Shown here in pieces: positions 7,198 to 9,168 of a stretch of 9,168 bases of DNA. The stretch is taken from NCBI GenBank assembly GCA_937916345.1, contig CALFUE010000122.1, positions 1 to 9,168 of the forward strand. The letters run 5' to 3'. Made by a program: the position numbers and the translations under genes. Numbering within the stretch: position 1 is the stretch's first letter; every line of letters begins with the position of its first letter. Source of the DNA: an uncultured bacterium (GTDB lineage: Bacteria; Bacillota; Clostridia; Lachnospirales; Lachnospiraceae). The notes below the pieces were generated by a model. That model ran no database searches. It was not told where the DNA came from and saw only the letters and a list, made by a program, of their open reading frames with translations.

Positions 7198-7216
7198 AAG
7201 GTCTTTTGCCCCCGAC
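7187..7216. repeat. Interrupted palindrome over the -35 box, possible operator
   Basis: Outer arms GTCGG (7187-7191) and CCGAC (7212-7216), and inner arms CAAAAG (7195-7200) and CTTTTG (7203-7208), pair around a 2-base centre, with three unpaired bases between arms on each side. It covers the TTGACA of the putative kinase promoter, so a repressor operator is possible. It begins 15 bases after the trkA stop, but no T-run follows on the minus strand, which argues against an intrinsic terminator. Confidence 0.5.
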
Positions 7217-7231
7217 CATGACGCGCTGCGG

Positions 7232-8593
7232 TTATTTCAGCAGATCCTTTACATCTGTGATACCGCGGCGGGTGGTGGCGATTATCACCGTGTCGTCCTT
7301 TCGAATCACGGAATGTCCGTTTGCTATCTCCACACGCCCCACATGAGTGATGCTGACTATTATCACTCCGTCCTTCAGCTTCATCTGCATAAGAGGTGTG
7401 CCGACGATGGGCGAGCTGCCATCCTTGATGAAGAATTCCAGTACCTCCAGCCTCCCGTCGTACATCTTGTGCAGGGTTTCGATCTTGCTGCCATAGGAAT
7501 TACGCATATCGCGAACATACTGTATGATATGCTCCGCCGTGATGTACTTCGGATAGATTATGGAACCCAGCTCCAGGCGGGAGAGTATGTTTTCGTAAGA
7601 GACGCGGTGCACCTTTGTGATACATTTTGCCTTGCTCTGAGACTGTACATAGAGGGAGAGCATGATATTCTCCTCGTCGAAATCCGTGGCGGAGACAAAG
7701 GCGTGGACATCCATCAGTCCCTCCTCCATGAGAAGCTCCTTATCGGTGCCGTCGCCGTGGATAATCATGGCATCCGGCAGCTCATCCGTCAGCTTCTCAC
7801 AGCGCCCCCTGTCACGCTCCACGATCTTCACCTTTACTCCCAGGGCCAACATCTCCCTGGCCAAATAAACCGCCGTATTTCCGCCTCCTATTATCATCAT
7901 GTCGGTGGTGTGCAGACTCGCAATGTGCTCCTTCTTGAAAAATCCGGCGATCTCATCGGAGGTTCCCACCAGAGTAACCTCGTCCTTTTCCTGCAGGACG
8001 AAATCTCCCTTGGGGATGATAAGCTCTCCGTCCCTCTGAACCACAGTAATCAGCAGGTCGCACTTGATAGAGCTCCTGAAATCAGCCAGCTTTTTGCCGA
8101 TGAGGTCAAAACTGCCGTCGAGGCGGACAGTCACCAGCTCCACCCTGCTCTTTGCAAAGCTCTCTACCTTTAGAGCCTTTGGGTATTTCAAGATACGGGA
8201 CATCTCCCTGGCCGCCGCGCGCTGTGGATTCACCACCATGGACAGCCCCAGCTCGTCTTTTAAGAAGGCTATCTGCTGACCCTGATACATAGGGTTTGAG
8301 ATGCGGGCGATGGTCTTTACGCCGCCGGCCTTTCTCGCCATGAGGCAGGAAAGCAGATTTATCTCATCATTTCCGGTGACGGCGATGAGAAGATCCGCCC
8401 CCTCTACTCCCGCGTCCTCCAGCACATGCAGAGAAGTGCAGTTTCCGATGACACCCATAGCGTCATTCTCAGCTGTCACGTTTTCCACAATATCCGGTTT
8501 TATGTCAATCACTGTAATATTGTGGCCTTCATTCGTCAGGTCGGAGGCGAGTGTGCTCCCCACATTGCCGCCGCCTGCTATGATAATATTCAT
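7232..8593 (-). CDS. trkA: Trk potassium uptake system NAD-binding regulatory protein TrkA
   Basis: This 453-residue peripheral membrane-associated protein gates a TrkH/KtrB-type potassium channel in response to bound nucleotides. It has the duplicated RCK layout of the long TrkA form: RCK-N 1 (residues 1-120) with MNIIIAGGGNVG (GxGxxG-like) and Asp30 ending the second strand, RCK-C 1 (about 143-222), RCK-N 2 (about 231-350) with MMIIGGGNTA and Glu259, and RCK-C 2 (about 370-450). The acidic residues ending both second strands indicate NAD(H) rather than NADP. The length is typical (about 450-460). The ATG at 8593 is preceded by AAGAGGAT, which can pair with CTCTT just before the start codon (8594-8606). 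No channel gene is adjacent within the window. I found no separate promoter in the 78-base gap upstream, which is mostly occupied by a terminator. Confidence 0.95.
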   Translation of the reverse strand: MNIIIAGGGNVGSTLASDLTNEGHNITVIDIKPDIVENVTAENDAMGVIGNCTSLHVLEDAGVEGADLLIAVTGNDEINLLSCLMARKAGGVKTIARISNPMYQGQQIAFLKDELGLSMVVNPQRAAAREMSRILKYPKALKVESFAKSRVELVTVRLDGSFDLIGKKLADFRSSIKCDLLITVVQRDGELIIPKGDFVLQEKDEVTLVGTSDEIAGFFKKEHIASLHTTDMMIIGGGNTAVYLAREMLALGVKVKIVERDRGRCEKLTDELPDAMIIHGDGTDKELLMEEGLMDVHAFVSATDFDEENIMLSLYVQSQSKAKCITKVHRVSYENILSRLELGSIIYPKYITAEHIIQYVRDMRNSYGSKIETLHKMYDGRLEVLEFFIKDGSSPIVGTPLMQMKLKDGVIIVSITHVGRVEIANGHSVIRKDDTVIIATTRRGITDVKDLLK

Positions 8594-8616
8594 AAGAGAT
8601 CCTCTTTATTACTTTG

Positions 8617-8655
8617 AAAAATGCAGGGAGCCTTTTGCATCGCCGGCTCCCTGCA
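8617..8655 (-). terminator. Intrinsic terminator of the GH94 phosphorylase gene
   Basis: On the minus strand TGCAGGGAGCC pairs perfectly with GGCTCCCTGCA (8655-8645 and 8632-8622), an 11-bp GC-rich stem with a 12-base loop, followed directly by TTTTT (8621-8617). It lies 16 bases after the phosphorylase stop. The other strand has no T-run after the stem, so it acts in the gene direction only. Confidence 0.93.
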
Positions 8656-8671
8656 CTCTCCGATCTTTATC

Positions 8672-9168
8672 TTAACCCATTACAACCGTCACTTCGGCAG
8701 TTGCCTGTGAAGCATCGTAAGGAATTGTATTTCCTTCTACCTTTGTGCCGTTTACCGTCATCTCCTTTACACCCTTTGAGACATTGTCGGGATTCCTGAC
8801 GGTGATATGGTAAGTGGTATTTCTGAATTTTCTGGTAATCTCAAAATCACCGAAATCCTTTGGCACACATGGATTGATCTGGAGTCCGGCGTACTGCGGG
8901 GTAACCCCCAATATGTACTGGGAGATATTTACAAATGTCCACGCCGCTGTACCGGTGAGCCATGAGTTCTTTGCCTCACCGTGTCTGGGAGCGTCGCTTC
9001 CGGCTATCATCTGGGCGTAGACATAGGGCTCTGTCCTGTGGATCTCGGAGATGTCCTCCAGATATGAGGGACATGTACGCTTGTAGACCTCAAATGCGCG
9101 GTCTCCGTCACCGATCATGGCAGCAGCGCAGGATACCCACGGATTGTTATGACAGAAAATGCCGGCGT
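8672..9168 (-). CDS. GH94 glycoside phosphorylase, C-terminal part (cellobiose phosphorylase-like)
   Basis: Only the last 164 codons are present; the frame is open through the right edge, so the ATG at 9118 is internal. The first visible residues, GIFCHNNPW, followed by YLEDISEIHRTEPYVYAQMIAG and SWLTGTAAW, are typical of the (alpha/alpha)6-barrel of family GH94. The end, LQINPCVPKDF then RKFRNTTYHITVRNPDNVSKGV, is the C-terminal beta-sandwich strand set seen in cellobiose phosphorylases. These cytoplasmic enzymes split cellobiose with phosphate into glucose 1-phosphate and glucose. The catalytic Asp and most specificity residues are outside the window, so cellodextrin, laminaribiose or chitobiose phosphorylase remain possible. 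Complete GH94 proteins of this type are about 800 residues. The gene ends at TAA just before a strong terminator. Confidence 0.88.
   Translation of the reverse strand, partial: AGIFCHNNPWVSCAAAMIGDGDRAFEVYKRTCPSYLEDISEIHRTEPYVYAQMIAGSDAPRHGEAKNSWLTGTAAWTFVNISQYILGVTPQYAGLQINPCVPKDFGDFEITRKFRNTTYHITVRNPDNVSKGVKEMTVNGTKVEGNTIPYDASQATAEVTVVMG

Noticed and set aside
7313..8173. Long plus-strand open frame (286 codons) opposite trkA
   Set aside because: It is fully antisense to an intact, motif-complete trkA. The His- and Leu-rich product with no family features looks like a shadow frame.
8672..9118. Complete 148-residue gene starting at the ATG at 9118
   Set aside because: The frame stays open to the right edge, and the residues upstream (GIFCHNNPW) are conserved GH94 sequence, so this is the end of a longer gene.

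Overview
All eight genes in this window lie on the minus strand, so transcription runs from right to left (high to low coordinates). The mix suggests a motile, saccharolytic Gram-positive anaerobe of the Clostridia, probably Lachnospiraceae. It includes a BspA-type leucine-rich-repeat surface protein, a GH94 phosphorylase, a ROK sugar kinase, UDP-galactopyranose mutase, a two-lobed TrkA, strong AGGAGG-type ribosome sites and a flagellar-type promoter element. The family-level assignment is inference from gene content; no rRNA or marker gene is present.

In transcription order: (1) 9168-8672 is the last 164 codons of a GH94 phosphorylase, most like cellobiose phosphorylase, closed by a clear intrinsic terminator at 8655-8617. 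(2) 8593-7232 is trkA, the NAD-binding regulatory subunit of a Trk/Ktr-type potassium channel, with no channel gene beside it. (3) A 117-bp gap holds a TTGACA / 17 bp / TGTAAA promoter with an interrupted palindrome over its -35 box. It drives a tight three-gene unit: a ROK fructokinase-like sugar kinase (7114-6248), glf (6246-5128, one base after the kinase stop) and a 745-residue protein with a degenerate cyclic-nucleotide-binding-like N-terminus (5140-2903, TTG start, overlapping glf by 13 bp).

(4) A 78-bp gap carries GCCGATAT, an exact match to the sigma-28/sigma-D -10 element, followed by a strong ribosome site. It precedes a second unit: a 178-residue protein resembling only the C-terminal part of the flagellar cap protein FliD (2824-2288), a 677-residue secreted BspA-like LRR protein (2263-230) and a small membrane-anchored protein that runs off the left edge (208-1). 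A perfect 29-bp inverted repeat sits at the very left end, inside that last gene, and may be an assembly fold-back.

The most interesting reading is that the left half is a motility-timed surface cassette (FliD-like protein, LRR adhesin and membrane protein under a flagellar sigma factor). Next to it is an uncharacterised large protein translationally coupled to galactofuranose synthesis. Both are hypotheses from sequence and context. There is no gene-free stretch over 300 bases, and I saw no tRNA, rRNA, CRISPR array, transposase or phage gene.
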